Shown here piece by piece: positions 1-9,566 of a DNA stretch of 64,000 nt; the stretch's first letter is position 1, and each line of letters starts with the position of its first letter. The notes below the pieces were generated by a model, which worked only from the letters and a program-made list of their open reading frames with translations, searched no databases and was not told the origin of the DNA. Location of the stretch: the NCBI RefSeq assembly GCF_041504345.1, contig NZ_CP167894.1:1426001-1490000 (forward strand), given 5' to 3'. The DNA is from Vibrio sp. BS-M-Sm-2 (GTDB lineage: Bacteria > Pseudomonadota > Gammaproteobacteria > Enterobacterales > Vibrionaceae). A program made the position numbers and the translations under genes.

Positions 1-218
1 GTTAAACCAACAACATGAGCATGACCGCCAAGCGAGGCAATATTCATTGCTACGTTAGCAGCACCACCAGGGCGCTCCTCGTTATTTTCTACTTTTACCA
101 CAGGCACTGGTGCTTCTGGTGAAATACGGCCAGTTGGACCATACCAGTAACGATCAAGCATGACGTCACCGACAATAAGAACACCTGATTGGCTGTAGTC
201 AGGTAGAATTGGTTTCAT
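1..218 (-). CDS. hldE: Bifunctional heptose-7-phosphate kinase / heptose-1-phosphate adenylyltransferase HldE, 5' part only
   Basis: The reading frame starts [20 protein letters not shown] and continues with [19 protein letters not shown] and the glycine-rich [11 protein letters not shown] stretch. This is the N-terminal ribokinase-like (PfkB) kinase domain of HldE, which phosphorylates heptose 7-phosphate in the ADP-heptose pathway for the lipopolysaccharide inner core. Only about 72 residues are present; the rest of the kinase domain and the cytidylyltransferase-like domain lie beyond the left edge. The gene follows glnE on the same strand across a 120-base gap, the usual Vibrio order. The start codon is at 216-218. 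Confidence 0.9.
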   Translation of the reverse strand, partial: MKPILPDYSQSGVLIVGDVMLDRYWYGPTGRISPEAPVPVVKVENNEERPGGAANVAMNIASLGGHAHVVGL

Positions 219-290
219 TGTTGAGCTCCAAAAATCGAATCTGGCTAGAGTCTAGCACACTGATTACAGTGGCTAAACCATAGAAAAATG

Positions 291-314
291 AGTAAAGCCT
301 ATCTCGATAGGCAC
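291..314 (-). terminator. Possible weak terminator after glnE
   Basis: GCCTAT (297-302) and ATAGGC (307-312) form a six-pair stem with a four-base loop. On the minus strand it is followed by TTTACTCATTTTT. It lies 27 bases past the glnE stop and before hldE. The stem is short, so partial read-through into hldE is likely. Confidence 0.35.
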
Positions 315-338
315 TGTGATAGCTAAGCGTAAGACAAG

Positions 339-3184
339 TTACACTTCCATCCATTGCTTCCATGCGTGAACCACATGCTCTCTTTCCATTTCGAACTTAT
401 TAATTGCAACATCAGCATCAAGATTAAGTAAGTTACGATGGTGTATTTCATCGCGTAGCGTTGTGTAGGCATTGGTCAATGCCATGCCTTGTTGCTCGTC
501 CATGATCCCTTGTGACAACAGACTCTCAAAGATTCTGACATTGTCACACCAACGTGTCAGTTTCGGCTTCTCGTGGCTGTATCGTAACACTAAGTATTGC
601 GCCAAAAACTCAACATCAGTAATGCCACCAGCATCCTGCTTTAGCATGAATCGATCAGCTTTTTTACCGCCGAGGTGATCACGCATTTTTTCTCGCATAT
701 CCACCACCGCTTTTTTCAACGTTGCTTCATCACGTGGCAGGCACAACACCTCATGACGTGTTTTATTGAATGCGGAAGCCAACTGTTCATCTCCATAGAT
801 CATACGAGCTCGAGTCAGTGCTTGATGCTCCCATGTCCATGCATCCTTGTGTTGATACTCATCAAAGGCATCGGTTGGACTCACCAACAGGCCAGATGCA
901 CCAGAAGGGCGTAAACGAGTGTCAACTTCGTACAGAATGCCGGAAGCGGTTCTAGTCGAGAAAATATGAATAATACGCTGCGCTAATCTTAAGTAGAATT
1001 GGCGTCCATCGATCTCTTTCTTACCATCAGTATAGATATGTACCGGGCAGTCATGCATAAACACAATATCGAGATCGGAATTATAGCCAAGCTCCCAACC
1101 GCCCACTTTGCCATAACCGACAACAGCAAAACCACGACCTTCACGATCTTTAAGATGTGTCGGCTCACCAAACTTTGCTGACACCTGTAACCAAGCCTGG
1201 TTAACTCCGGCTTCAACAATGGCTTCCGCTAAGTAGGTCAAATGATCACTAACCTTCATGACAGGTAGAGCACCCGCAATATCCGCAGCTGCGATCCTCA
1301 AAATACAAGTCTGCTTAAACTGACGCAGACCTTCCATCTGTTGCTCCATATCATCTTCAGGGATACGGGCTAGGTAATCACGCAATTCGGTCTTGTAAGA
1401 CTCTAAGGGTACTGGATTGTAGAGTTGCTGAGGATCGATAAGTTCATCTAACAGAATTGGGTAACGACCCAGCTGTTCTGAGATCATCGGGCTTGCTGTA
1501 CATAAGCGAACTAACTGAGTCAACGCAGCAGGGTGTTCATCTAGTAGTTCAAGGTAAGTGGTACGCGTAACGATTTTTTGCAGTAGATGCAGCACTCGAG
1601 ATAAACCAAACTCGGCATCCTTAGCGGTGTACAGCGCTTGAAACACTTTAGGCATCAAGCGATTCAGAACTTCTCGTCCACGTGGGCCAAGGGTTTTTTT
1701 AGCCAAATCGGCTTTAAACTGAATGATCGTTCTCGCAGCTTCAGGCGGGCTAGCAATCGCAATATCATGCTCCAGTACTTGTTCAATCACGTCTGGTTTA
1801 TGGGCCATATCCCACAGTTCACTAAAGTGACTCGCGATTGGATTAGCGTCATCTTCATCGACACCAATCAGATCTTCGAACACAGTATGTACATTCGCCA
1901 TATGAGTTCGAGTTGCCGCAATCAAACTGTCCCAATCAGTGAATTGCATTGCGACAGCGAGTTGCAACTGTTCGAATTCACCATCAGGTAAGGTTTGAGT
2001 TTGCTTATCAGCCATCGCTTGTAATAGGTTCTCAAGGCGACGCAGAAACAGGTAAGCCTCGCGTAAATGCCTTACCTCTTGGGACTCTAGCAGATGAAGA
2101 GACTCAATCGCACTTAACGTTTCCAATAGACCTCTACCACGAAGGCTAGGTTCACGCCCACCACGAATCAATTGGAAAACTTGCGCAATAAACTCCACTT
2201 CACGAATACCACCAGAGCCAAGTTTGATGTTATTTGAGAGGCCACGACGGCGAACTTCACTGCTGATCATCGACTTCATACGACGCAAAGATTGAATCGC
2301 ACTGAAATCAATATAACGACGGAAAACAAACGGGCGTAGCATTTGGCGAAGCTCTTGATACTCAGGATACATTTCGCTGCCCATCACTCGCGCTTTGACC
2401 ATCGCGTAGCGTTCCCAATCACGACCTTGTTCTTGGTAATAATCTTCAAGTGCTGCATAGCTCATCACAAGTGGACCACTCTCACCAAATGGACGTAAAC
2501 GCATGTCGACTCGATAACAGAATCCATCAAAGGTTTGCTGGTCAAGTGCCTTGATAATACGTTGCCCCAAGCGTGTGAAAAATTGTGCGTTGGCGATACT
2601 TCGTCTTGCACCCTGGGTTTCGCCATTCTCAGGATAGGTAAAAATCAGGTCAATATCAGAAGAGAAATTGAGCTCCCCCCTAGCTTGCCCATACCAATGA
2701 TCAACATTGGCTGTGCTTCACCTTGTTCATTACAAGGTGTACCCCACTCTGTACAACAAATATCGTACTGCCATTGATAGGTCTCGAAGATCATCGCCTC
2801 AGCCAACATCGATAGGTGGTTTAGGCTCTGCTCTAGCTCCCATGAACCCATGAAGTCACGCCAAGCAATGTAGGTCATTTCTCGATTGCGAAATTGACGC
2901 AGCACGCGCTGACCGCTCATTTCATCGGCACAGCCAGAAAGTAATTCAGCCAGTCGTTTTCGGTACCCTTCAGCGCGTTCTTCGCATGCCAACATATCAG
3001 GTAAGTCACCACATAAAACCGTATCACGTTGCAAGCAATCACCAACAAAACAGCTTAAACCGAGTACACGTTTAAGATCTTCAGTCAGTGGCTCAGGCCA
3101 AGTATTGATGGCTTCACTTTGATGCTCTAATAATTGCTCAAAAGCAGACTGTGAGTGAGTGACGATTTGAGAAGGCAATGGCAT
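339..3184 (-). pseudogene. glnE: Glutamine synthetase adenylyltransferase/deadenylase GlnE, frameshifted as read
   Basis: GlnE adds AMP to, and removes it from, glutamine synthetase in response to nitrogen status. The N-terminal part (start at 3182-3184, with AAGGAAG upstream) matches the family up to MGKLGG, then the frame breaks at the run of six C at 2675-2680 (G on the coding strand). The downstream frame continues with [12 protein letters not shown], then [15 protein letters not shown], and ends at 339. The second domain of the same protein has [17 protein letters not shown], so by comparison one residue plus one base (four bases) appears to be missing; at least one base is. The break falls in the deadenylylating domain's nucleotidyltransferase motif. 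Corrected length would be about 948-950 residues, as in E. coli. It may be a sequencing error or a true mutation. Confidence 0.88.
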
Positions 3185-3290
3185 GTTTCTTCCTTGTATA
3201 AGCTGCGCGCTGAACAATCGGTTTATCGATTCAGTTCTTCAATAACGAGTTTTCATAACTAAAGATAAGTTATACCAAAGTTACGCCAAT

Positions 3291-3325
3291 AAAAAACGCC
3301 CACATTAGCAATGTGGGCGTTTTAT
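3291..3325 (-). terminator. Rho-independent terminator downstream of the chemotaxis receptor gene
   Basis: A perfect ten-pair stem, ACGCCCACAT (3296-3305) with ATGTGGGCGT (3311-3320), has a five-base loop. On the minus strand a run of T follows the stem. It separates the receptor gene from glnE. Confidence 0.8.
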
Positions 3326-3408
3326 CGATTAACTTATCTGGTTGAGCTTACAACCTAGAAAAAGTCTCTGGGAATAAGCCTTTACGGATGAAGATTAGGT
3401 GCTAAGGA

Positions 3409-4666
3409 CTAAACCTTAAATTGCTTAATCTTACCGTCGAGTTCTTGCGCGTTGCTCTCCATAAGCTGAGAGGTCTCTAACAGCTCACCAACAACCACAA
3501 CTGAAGCTTCGACAAGCTCACGAACATTGGTCAGGTTGACACTCATCTCTTCTGCAACGCTGCTCTGTTGACCCGCAGCTGTCGCGATTTGGAAGTTCAT
3601 GTCATTGATTTGGTTAACTTGGCTTACGATACCATCAAGCTCTGTGCCAGCATTAGTCACCAAATCAACGCCTTCAGCCGCTTCAACAACACTCTTCTCC
3701 ATCAGCTCTACCGCAGAATTAGCACTGCTTTGTAGGTGACTGATCATGTCCTGAATCTCTACCGTCGCTTGTTGAGTACGCTGCGCAAGGTTACGAACCT
3801 CATCGGCAACAACCGCAAAGCCTCGACCCGCTTCACCTGCACGCGCCGCTCTCGATCGCAGCGTTCAATGCTAAAAGGTTTGTCTGTTCTGAAATGCCTT
3901 GGATAGTACCAACCACACTACCAATTGAGTCAACGCGCTCTTCAACTTGGTTTACCGCTGCTGCAGATGCTGCGATATCTGAAGATAACTCACTCATCTT
4001 AGAAACTGAGCCTTGAACGAACTTCTGACCGGTCAATGCTTGGCCTGATGCCTGTTCCGTCAATGAAGAAGCGCTTTGTGCATGCTCGGCTACAGTTTGC
4101 ACCGTAGAGGTCATCTCGCTCATTGCTGTCGCAAGCTGATCGATCTCATTGAACTCTTCTTGAGCTGACTCTTTGGTTTCAGACATGCTGATGGTCATCA
4201 CTTCCGTCAGAGCAAACAGTTCATCAGAAGAGGCCACCTGAGTTTTGATCATGTCGTTCAGTTGGACACGAGTTTTTTCAAGTTCACGTGCCACATCGCC
4301 GTATTCATCTTTACAATCCATTTGAATCGGCACTGATAGGTTCTTATCGGCCATAGTTTTAATTGCGTCATTAAGGTATTGAGTCTGACGCAGCATAACG
4401 CGAGCCGCAGCTAATAGAAGAATCACAAACACAATGATCATCAAGGCTGTTTGCCAAGCCACTTGAACTAGGTAAGTCTCGTAATGCTGTTGTGCGACTT
4501 GCGCATTGTTGGTTACAGCAAGCAATGAATCGTAAAACGTACTTGCGTCCCAAAGCTGCTTCGAAATGATCAAGATAGTGCTGAATATCATCAGCATAAT
4601 CATTTTCGGAACGAGACGAACGTCAGAGATTATCCTTTCCCACGGCTTGAATGACAGTTTAGTCAT
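3409..4666 (-). pseudogene. Methyl-accepting chemotaxis protein, frameshifted as read
   Basis: The N-terminal frame (MTKLSFKPWERI) has two hydrophobic segments, near residues 20-36 and 70-90, around a short periplasmic loop of about 35 residues. A HAMP-like region and the start of the signalling domain follow. The frame breaks in the highly conserved hairpin: LLALNAAIE is followed by SGACR and a stop, where receptors have [19 protein letters not shown]. Removing the extra base at 3850 (T on +, A on the coding strand) restores exactly that continuation and joins the 3' frame ending KIKQFKV at 3409. The corrected protein is 418 residues. The small sensor loop gives no ligand clue. The start has GGAG upstream. 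Sequencing error and true loss of function are both possible. Confidence 0.85.
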
Positions 4667-4763
4667 TGTCAGTTCTCCATTAATTCTTATATATTGATGG
4701 CTTCTATATCCGCGAGGTGGCTATGTCAGTCAAAGTTCGCGATTTATTTTGAGCCTCGTATGA

Positions 4764-5513
4764 ATGTTGAATAATACCAAAGACGCCACTAAGCCGATGA
4801 GCTTATTGTCACTGATTCTCTCTTTCTTAGCGTTATTTGTGATCTCAGGCTTATTGTTCGTACCGATCGATAAAGAATCGAAACAAGTCCTTATCGGCCT
4901 CGATTTTATAATCTGTAGTGTTTTTCTTTTTCAGCTCACTATTGATCTATTCAGATCACAAAACAAAAAAGAATATATAAAAGTACACTGGATCGATTTC
5001 TTGGCAAGCATCCCAATGATCGAGCCTCTTCGTTTCGCTCGCATTTTTCAGATCCTGCGTGTCATTCTTGTTCTTCGTTCGGGTAAACGCGTTCTCAGAG
5101 AGCTATTTCGCAACCGCAAAGAAACCACCCTCGCCTCGATTATATTGCTGCTGGTCATTCTCCTGACCATAGGAGCCGGAACAATACTGCTGTTAGAGCA
5201 CAAAGACCCCAACGCCAACATTACCACTGGACAAGATGCTTTGTGGTGGGCTTTCGTTACCATCAGTACCGTAGGATATGGCGATCATTATCCAGTCACG
5301 AGTTCAGGAAAATTAGTCGCTTCTCTGGTAATCATTTGCGGTGTGGGTGTGTTTGGTATGATTTCAGGCTTGATCACTTCTTTGATTACCTCCCCAACTC
5401 ACCTTGAGAATCAACGCGCTGAAAGCAAAGAGAAGCATCTTGAGAAGATCATTGAGCAACAACAGAAAATCCTCGAACGACTAGAGAAGCTCGAACAACA
5501 AATAAAAAAATAG
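4764..5513 (+). CDS. Voltage-gated-type potassium channel
   Basis: This is a 249-residue inner-membrane ion channel. Hydrophobic segments follow one another from residue 12 onward, including an arginine-bearing S4-like helix (RIFQILRVILVLRSGKRVL) and an S5 helix. Next come a pore loop with the potassium selectivity filter TVGYGD and an S6 helix. The last 35 residues are a charged, predicted coiled coil (KIIEQQQKILERLEKLEQQIK) that probably helps assemble the tetramer. The layout resembles KvAP/Kch-type six-helix channels without an RCK domain. The start codon at 4764 has a weak ribosome site; MSLLSLIL twelve residues later is an alternative. The gene is divergent from the chemotaxis receptor. 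Confidence 0.88.
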   Translation: MLNNTKDATKPMSLLSLILSFLALFVISGLLFVPIDKESKQVLIGLDFIICSVFLFQLTIDLFRSQNKKEYIKVHWIDFLASIPMIEPLRFARIFQILRVILVLRSGKRVLRELFRNRKETTLASIILLLVILLTIGAGTILLLEHKDPNANITTGQDALWWAFVTISTVGYGDHYPVTSSGKLVASLVIICGVGVFGMISGLITSLITSPTHLENQRAESKEKHLEKIIEQQQKILERLEKLEQQIKK

Positions 5514-5532
5514 GGCCGAAGCCCTATTTTCA
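5503..5532. terminator. Bidirectional terminator between the channel and CYTH/CHAD genes
   Basis: AAAATAGGGC (5507-5516) pairs with GCCCTATTTT (5521-5530) around a CGAA loop, with A and T tracts on both sides. The channel gene's stop codon (5511-5513) lies inside the stem. It serves two convergent genes. Confidence 0.85.
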
Positions 5533-5564
5533 AATTCATACTTATATTGATACAGGTGTTGAAT

Positions 5565-7082
5565 TTAGTCTTGCCAATATGGCTCAACCTCAACACTGAT
5601 TTGGCGTGTCTGTTCCATCGCATGCAAAATGGACACTTCTTGACGAGCCAGCCAACGCTCTAGCTGAACCTTCTCGTCACCTTCCAACTTCTCAGTCAAA
5701 GGCTCTAATGTTTTGAGTGCCAGCAAGTCATCAATACCTTGCACCATATCGGCCCATGGCAAGCGGAAGCTGTTTCGTTCTGCGTCATCATACAAACTCG
5801 CGAAGCCAACACCAGAATACAGATTACGCATCAAACGGTATTGCTGTTCAATATATGCTTGGCTGGTCATCACTCGCTCTGGAGGGAAAGCTTCCATCAA
5901 GTCAGCCCATGTACGATCGAGTTGCTGCACGGAAAACCATTCGATACCACGCCCCATTTGTTCACGCGCTTTCTCATCTAAGAAAGGTTGCCAGCCACGA
6001 GATAAGATCCAGCGGCTCAGATCTAACAATAAACCAGTGTAACGAGCAGAGCTCAACAAGGTAAGCAGCTCTTCACGATCGGGAAGTTGCTCTTGCATCT
6101 CTTTAAGCTCAGCAACCAAGAACTTGCGCGCATCGAGTTTACGTAGCACATGGCCTTTATCTTCCAACAAGTCTTCGAAGTGATCATAGCTTTTCAGCCA
6201 ATCGAGCTCTTGCTCAAGCCACTTGAGCTCTTGGCGTAAAATAGCACTTGCACGTCTTGGGACAATACCACCATAGATAGTGAAGGTTTGACGAATAAAG
6301 CTGAGCGAGTGGCTGATCTCATGCAGTGCTTCAATAGATTGGCGCTCGGTGAAGATCTGCTCATGATAGTGCCAATGAGCGAGAGCGTGCTCTAAAGATT
6401 GAATGAAACACGATTCAACGGTATCACTTTTATCAGTATCAACTAAAGTCAAAGGAGTAACTTCATCTCCTTGATAACCTTGAGCAAGGCGGTAACCCTT
6501 AGCTGCTTTACTTAGGTTACCCAAACGCATGCCACCTTGCTCGCAGAATTGACGAGACAATGTAAATAGCGCATCCGTTTGACCGGATTTAAGCTCCAAT
6601 TCGACTTCGCAAATCGGTTCTTGCAGGTCGCCTGATTCAACGAAGCCCTGGTCGAATGCGACCTCGACTTGGCTACCATCAGGCATACCAATCAACCACT
6701 GCTCACGCGTGAAGTTGGTAGAGAATAGAGGAGTCAGCTCAGCTTGCAACGTTTCGATGTCTTTACCTGCTGGCCAGATGTCCTCTGGGTGCAGGGCTAA
6801 CTTAGGTTCGTTGCTGTCGTGTTCTGCATTGTATTCAGGCCTTTGATGTAGGCCAGCAACCACACGACCAGCCGTCTTTACGGTTTGTACAAATACGTCA
6901 TCAAAGCGTCGAATGCGTAAGCCTGTATCGTGCTTACGTAGCCAGTTGTCAGCGGTGTCAAAGTAGATGTTACCTAGCTCACGACAACTGTGCTGAAGTA
7001 CTTTAGTTTCAGCAATTTTATTGCGTAAAGTCTCTGAAAATTCAGGAGAAACAAAAAACTTCAGTTCTATCTCGGTTTCCAT
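5565..7082 (-). CDS. CYTH and CHAD domain protein, inorganic triphosphatase (YgiF type)
   Basis: The 505-residue protein begins METEIELKF, the ExExK signature of the CYTH tunnel fold, in which acidic and basic residues bind metal and triphosphate. The CYTH domain spans roughly residues 1-200 (ELGNIYFDTADNWLRKHDTGLRIRRF). The rest is a helical CHAD domain rich in histidine and basic or acidic residues, a domain linked to polyphosphate binding. E. coli YgiF, with the same architecture, hydrolyses inorganic triphosphate. The start at 7080-7082 is chosen because METEIE is the conserved N-terminus; the frame itself extends 19 residues upstream. The nearby phosphate transport genes fit a phosphate or polyphosphate role, which is inference. 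Confidence 0.88.
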   Translation of the reverse strand: METEIELKFFVSPEFSETLRNKIAETKVLQHSCRELGNIYFDTADNWLRKHDTGLRIRRFDDVFVQTVKTAGRVVAGLHQRPEYNAEHDSNEPKLALHPEDIWPAGKDIETLQAELTPLFSTNFTREQWLIGMPDGSQVEVAFDQGFVESGDLQEPICEVELELKSGQTDALFTLSRQFCEQGGMRLGNLSKAAKGYRLAQGYQGDEVTPLTLVDTDKSDTVESCFIQSLEHALAHWHYHEQIFTERQSIEALHEISHSLSFIRQTFTIYGGIVPRRASAILRQELKWLEQELDWLKSYDHFEDLLEDKGHVLRKLDARKFLVAELKEMQEQLPDREELLTLLSSARYTGLLLDLSRWILSRGWQPFLDEKAREQMGRGIEWFSVQQLDRTWADLMEAFPPERVMTSQAYIEQQYRLMRNLYSGVGFASLYDDAERNSFRLPWADMVQGIDDLLALKTLEPLTEKLEGDEKVQLERWLARQEVSILHAMEQTRQISVEVEPYWQD

Positions 7083-7233
7083 AGTTATACCTTTCTGTGA
7101 AGATAGGGACAGGATATTGCCAATTTGAAAAGTCGGCAAGTCAGAAATATCGCCCTTATGATGATCTAAAACAGTTTTAATGAGAGATTGATTAGGTTAA
7201 CATGCGCGACTTTGTAGCCATCGCTTAACATTT

Positions 7234-7249
7234 CACCATGAATATGGTG
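7234..7249. repeat. Inverted repeat upstream of the phosphate transport pair
   Basis: CACCAT (7234-7239) and ATGGTG (7244-7249) form a 6-4-6 dyad, 35 bases upstream of the PhoU-like gene in the divergent 201-base gap. It could be an operator or a small hairpin. I do not recognise a Pho box. Confidence 0.35.
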
Positions 7250-7283
7250 TATGTTGTTTTAAGGTTATTATTTATTAGGTTGG

Positions 7284-7970
7284 ATGACCATGCCAGTAAA
7301 TACAATTATGGGGTTATTTGCAAAGTCCCCAATTAAACCTTTGCAGCGTCACGTAGTATGCGTGAACGAATGTTGTTCTCACCTAGTTAATTTCTTTGAA
7401 GTTTCTTCAAAAGGTGACTGGGAAAAAGCATCAGAAATTCGAGCTCAAATTTCTCACCTTGAGAAAGAAGCTGACGTACTAAAACGTGAAATTCGCCTTA
7501 AACTTCCTCGTGGTTTGTTTATGCCAGTTGATCGCACCGATATGTTGGAGCTATTAACGCAACAAGACAAACTCGCAAACCTAGCGAAAGACATTGCTGG
7601 CCGTGTATATGGTCGTCAACTTGTCATTCCTGCTCCTATGCAAGAAAACTTCATCGCTTACGTTAAACGTTGTCTAGATGCAGCGAACCAAGCACAAAAC
7701 GTAATCAATGAATTAGACGAATTACTTGAGACTGGCTTTAAAGGCCGTGAAGTAACACTCGTTGCCGAAATGATTCATCAATTAGATGTAATTGAAGATG
7801 ACACGGATGCGATGCAGATCGAACTACGCCAACAACTAATGGCGATTGAAGGCGACCTGAATCCAGTTGATATCATGTTCTTATACAAAATTCTTGAATG
7901 GGTTGGTGGTATTGCAGATCAAGCACAGCGTGTTGGCGCTCGTCTTGAAGTAATGCTTTCTCGATCTTAA
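7284..7970 (+). CDS. PhoU-like DUF47 family protein (TIGR00153), partner of the Pit transporter
   Basis: The 228-residue protein is all-helical and matches the DUF47/PhoU-like family: MGLFAKSPIKPLQRHVVCVNECC, then KADVLKREIRLKLPRGLFMPVDRTDMLELL and KILEWVGGIADQAQRVGARLEVML. In many bacteria members are encoded directly upstream of pit-type phosphate transporters and are thought to regulate them. Here the pit gene begins 128 bases downstream. The frame offers three nearby starts (7284, 7290 and 7308). I keep 7284, but MPVNTIMG at 7290 is equally possible because no ribosome site clearly decides it. It has no membrane segment and is expected in the cytoplasm. Confidence 0.87.
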   Translation: MTMPVNTIMGLFAKSPIKPLQRHVVCVNECCSHLVNFFEVSSKGDWEKASEIRAQISHLEKEADVLKREIRLKLPRGLFMPVDRTDMLELLTQQDKLANLAKDIAGRVYGRQLVIPAPMQENFIAYVKRCLDAANQAQNVINELDELLETGFKGREVTLVAEMIHQLDVIEDDTDAMQIELRQQLMAIEGDLNPVDIMFLYKILEWVGGIADQAQRVGARLEVMLSRS

Positions 7971-8009
7971 ATCATACGTTAACCATATAACGAAGAGCAT
8001 TTTTTGAAC

Positions 8010-8053
8010 AAACCACTTATGCGCTGAGTATTTCTCTCGCTGAGCGGTTTTTT
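8010..8053 (+). terminator. Imperfect hairpin with T tract between the DUF47 and pit genes
   Basis: AAACC (8010-8014) pairs with GGTTT (8046-8050), the stem extending by four more pairs past a mismatch, and is followed by TTT. It could act as an attenuator that lowers pit transcription relative to its partner. The stem is imperfect, so support is weak. Confidence 0.3.
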
Positions 8054-8098
8054 GCGTCTAAATTTGTTCCGCTTGTTATCAAACAACTAGGTATTACG

Positions 8099-9361
8099 AT
8101 GGATATCCTTGCTAACTACGGCACTGTCCTGATTATTGTTGCAGCAGCTTTCGGTTTCTTGATGGCTATTGGTATTGGTGCAAATGACGTTGCGAACGCA
8201 ATGGGCACTTCAGTAGGCTCTAAAGCTCTAACCGTTAAACAAGCGATCATTATCGCAATGATCTTTGAATTCGCAGGTGCTTACCTTGCGGGCGGCGAAG
8301 TAACAGACACGATCCGTAAAGGTGTTATCGAAACGTCTCTATTCGCTCATCAACCTGATGTACTTGTGTACGGCATGATGTCAGCACTTCTTGCTGCTGG
8401 TACATGGCTACTTCTCGCTTCTTACATGGGCTGGCCTGTTTCTACGACTCACTCAATCATCGGTGCAATCATCGGTTTTGCTTGTATTTCTGTAGGTACT
8501 GAAGCTGTAGACTGGAACAGTGTTCAAGGTATTGTGGGCAGTTGGATTATCACACCCGTTATTTCCGGCTTCTTCGCTTACGTGATATTTGTAAGTGCTC
8601 AACGACTGATTTTTGATACAGAGAACCCGCTATTCAACGCGAAGCGCTTTGTACCGGTGTACATGTTCATTACAACAATGGTAATTGCACTGGTAACCAT
8701 CAAGAAAGGTCTTAAGCACGTTGGTCTTCACCTAAGCAACACTGAAGCATGGGTTTGGGCTGCTGGCGTTTCTGCACTTGTTATGATCGGCGGTTACCTA
8801 TACATCCAGAAGAAATTTGCTAATCGTGAAGAAGACCACGGCTTTGCCGGTGTTGAAGGCATCTTCTCGGTACTAATGGTTATCACAGCTTGTGCGATGG
8901 CATTTGCACACGGTTCAAACGACGTTGCGAACGCGATTGGTCCACTGTCTGCTGTTGTATCAACTGTTGAGCACATGGGTGAAATCACAGGTAAGAGTAC
9001 TATCGCATGGTGGATTCTTCCTCTAGGTGGTTTCGGTATCGTTGTTGGTCTTGCAACAATGGGTCATAAAGTAATGGCAACCGTTGGTACTGGTATTACA
9101 GAATTAACACCAAGCCGTGGCTTTGCTGCACAACTTGCAACGGCATGTACGGTTGTACTAGCTTCAGGTACTGGCCTTCCAATCTCTACTACACAAACAC
9201 TCGTTGGTGCAGTATTAGGTGTTGGTTTTGCTCGTGGTATCGCAGCACTGAACTTAGGCGTTGTACGTAATATCGTGGCTTCTTGGATTGTGACACTGCC
9301 AGCAGGTGCTCTACTTGCTGTTGTGTTCTTCTACGGAATTCAAGCTGCGTTTACTATGTAA
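8099..9361 (+). CDS. Inorganic phosphate transporter, Pit family
   Basis: This 420-residue inner-membrane permease carries the duplicated signature of the Pit/PiT family: GIGANDVANAMGTSVGSKAL near residue 25 and AHGSNDVANAIGPLSAVV near residue 270. About ten hydrophobic segments are visible. Family members import phosphate, usually as a metal-phosphate complex with protons (bacteria) or sodium (eukaryotes). It lacks the long central loop of E. coli PitA and is shorter (420 against 499 residues), so it is closer to the Pit proteins found next to DUF47 genes. It is the second gene of a two-gene unit and ends before a strong terminator. Confidence 0.92.
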   Translation: MDILANYGTVLIIVAAAFGFLMAIGIGANDVANAMGTSVGSKALTVKQAIIIAMIFEFAGAYLAGGEVTDTIRKGVIETSLFAHQPDVLVYGMMSALLAAGTWLLLASYMGWPVSTTHSIIGAIIGFACISVGTEAVDWNSVQGIVGSWIITPVISGFFAYVIFVSAQRLIFDTENPLFNAKRFVPVYMFITTMVIALVTIKKGLKHVGLHLSNTEAWVWAAGVSALVMIGGYLYIQKKFANREEDHGFAGVEGIFSVLMVITACAMAFAHGSNDVANAIGPLSAVVSTVEHMGEITGKSTIAWWILPLGGFGIVVGLATMGHKVMATVGTGITELTPSRGFAAQLATACTVVLASGTGLPISTTQTLVGAVLGVGFARGIAALNLGVVRNIVASWIVTLPAGALLAVVFFYGIQAAFTM

Positions 9362-9453
9362 TCGCGACTGCGTTAGTGAATACTAGCGTCAGAATAGTGT
9401 GAACTTCAGTAACGATATGTAAATGCCATGTCATTATTGACTCAAACGCACAG

Positions 9454-9479
9454 AAAGGGAGGCTTTGCCTCCCTTCTTT
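9454..9479 (+). terminator. Rho-independent terminator after pit
   Basis: AAGGGAGGC (9455-9463) pairs with GCCTCCCTT (9467-9475) around a TTT loop, followed by CTTTG. It ends the phosphate transport unit. Confidence 0.8.
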
Positions 9480-9566
9480 GTTGCACCGCATAAAGAAACT
9501 AAATATTATTTGCTGATTGAGGCTGACTCATACGCCTACCCAATTTGAATCGTTAAGGGATTTACT

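Noticed and set aside
2675..2680. Programmed ribosomal frameshift in glnE
   Set aside because: Four bases seem to be missing from the motif, and a -1 or +1 slip at the run would not restore the missing residue; no stimulatory structure was recognised. Mutation or sequencing error is simpler.
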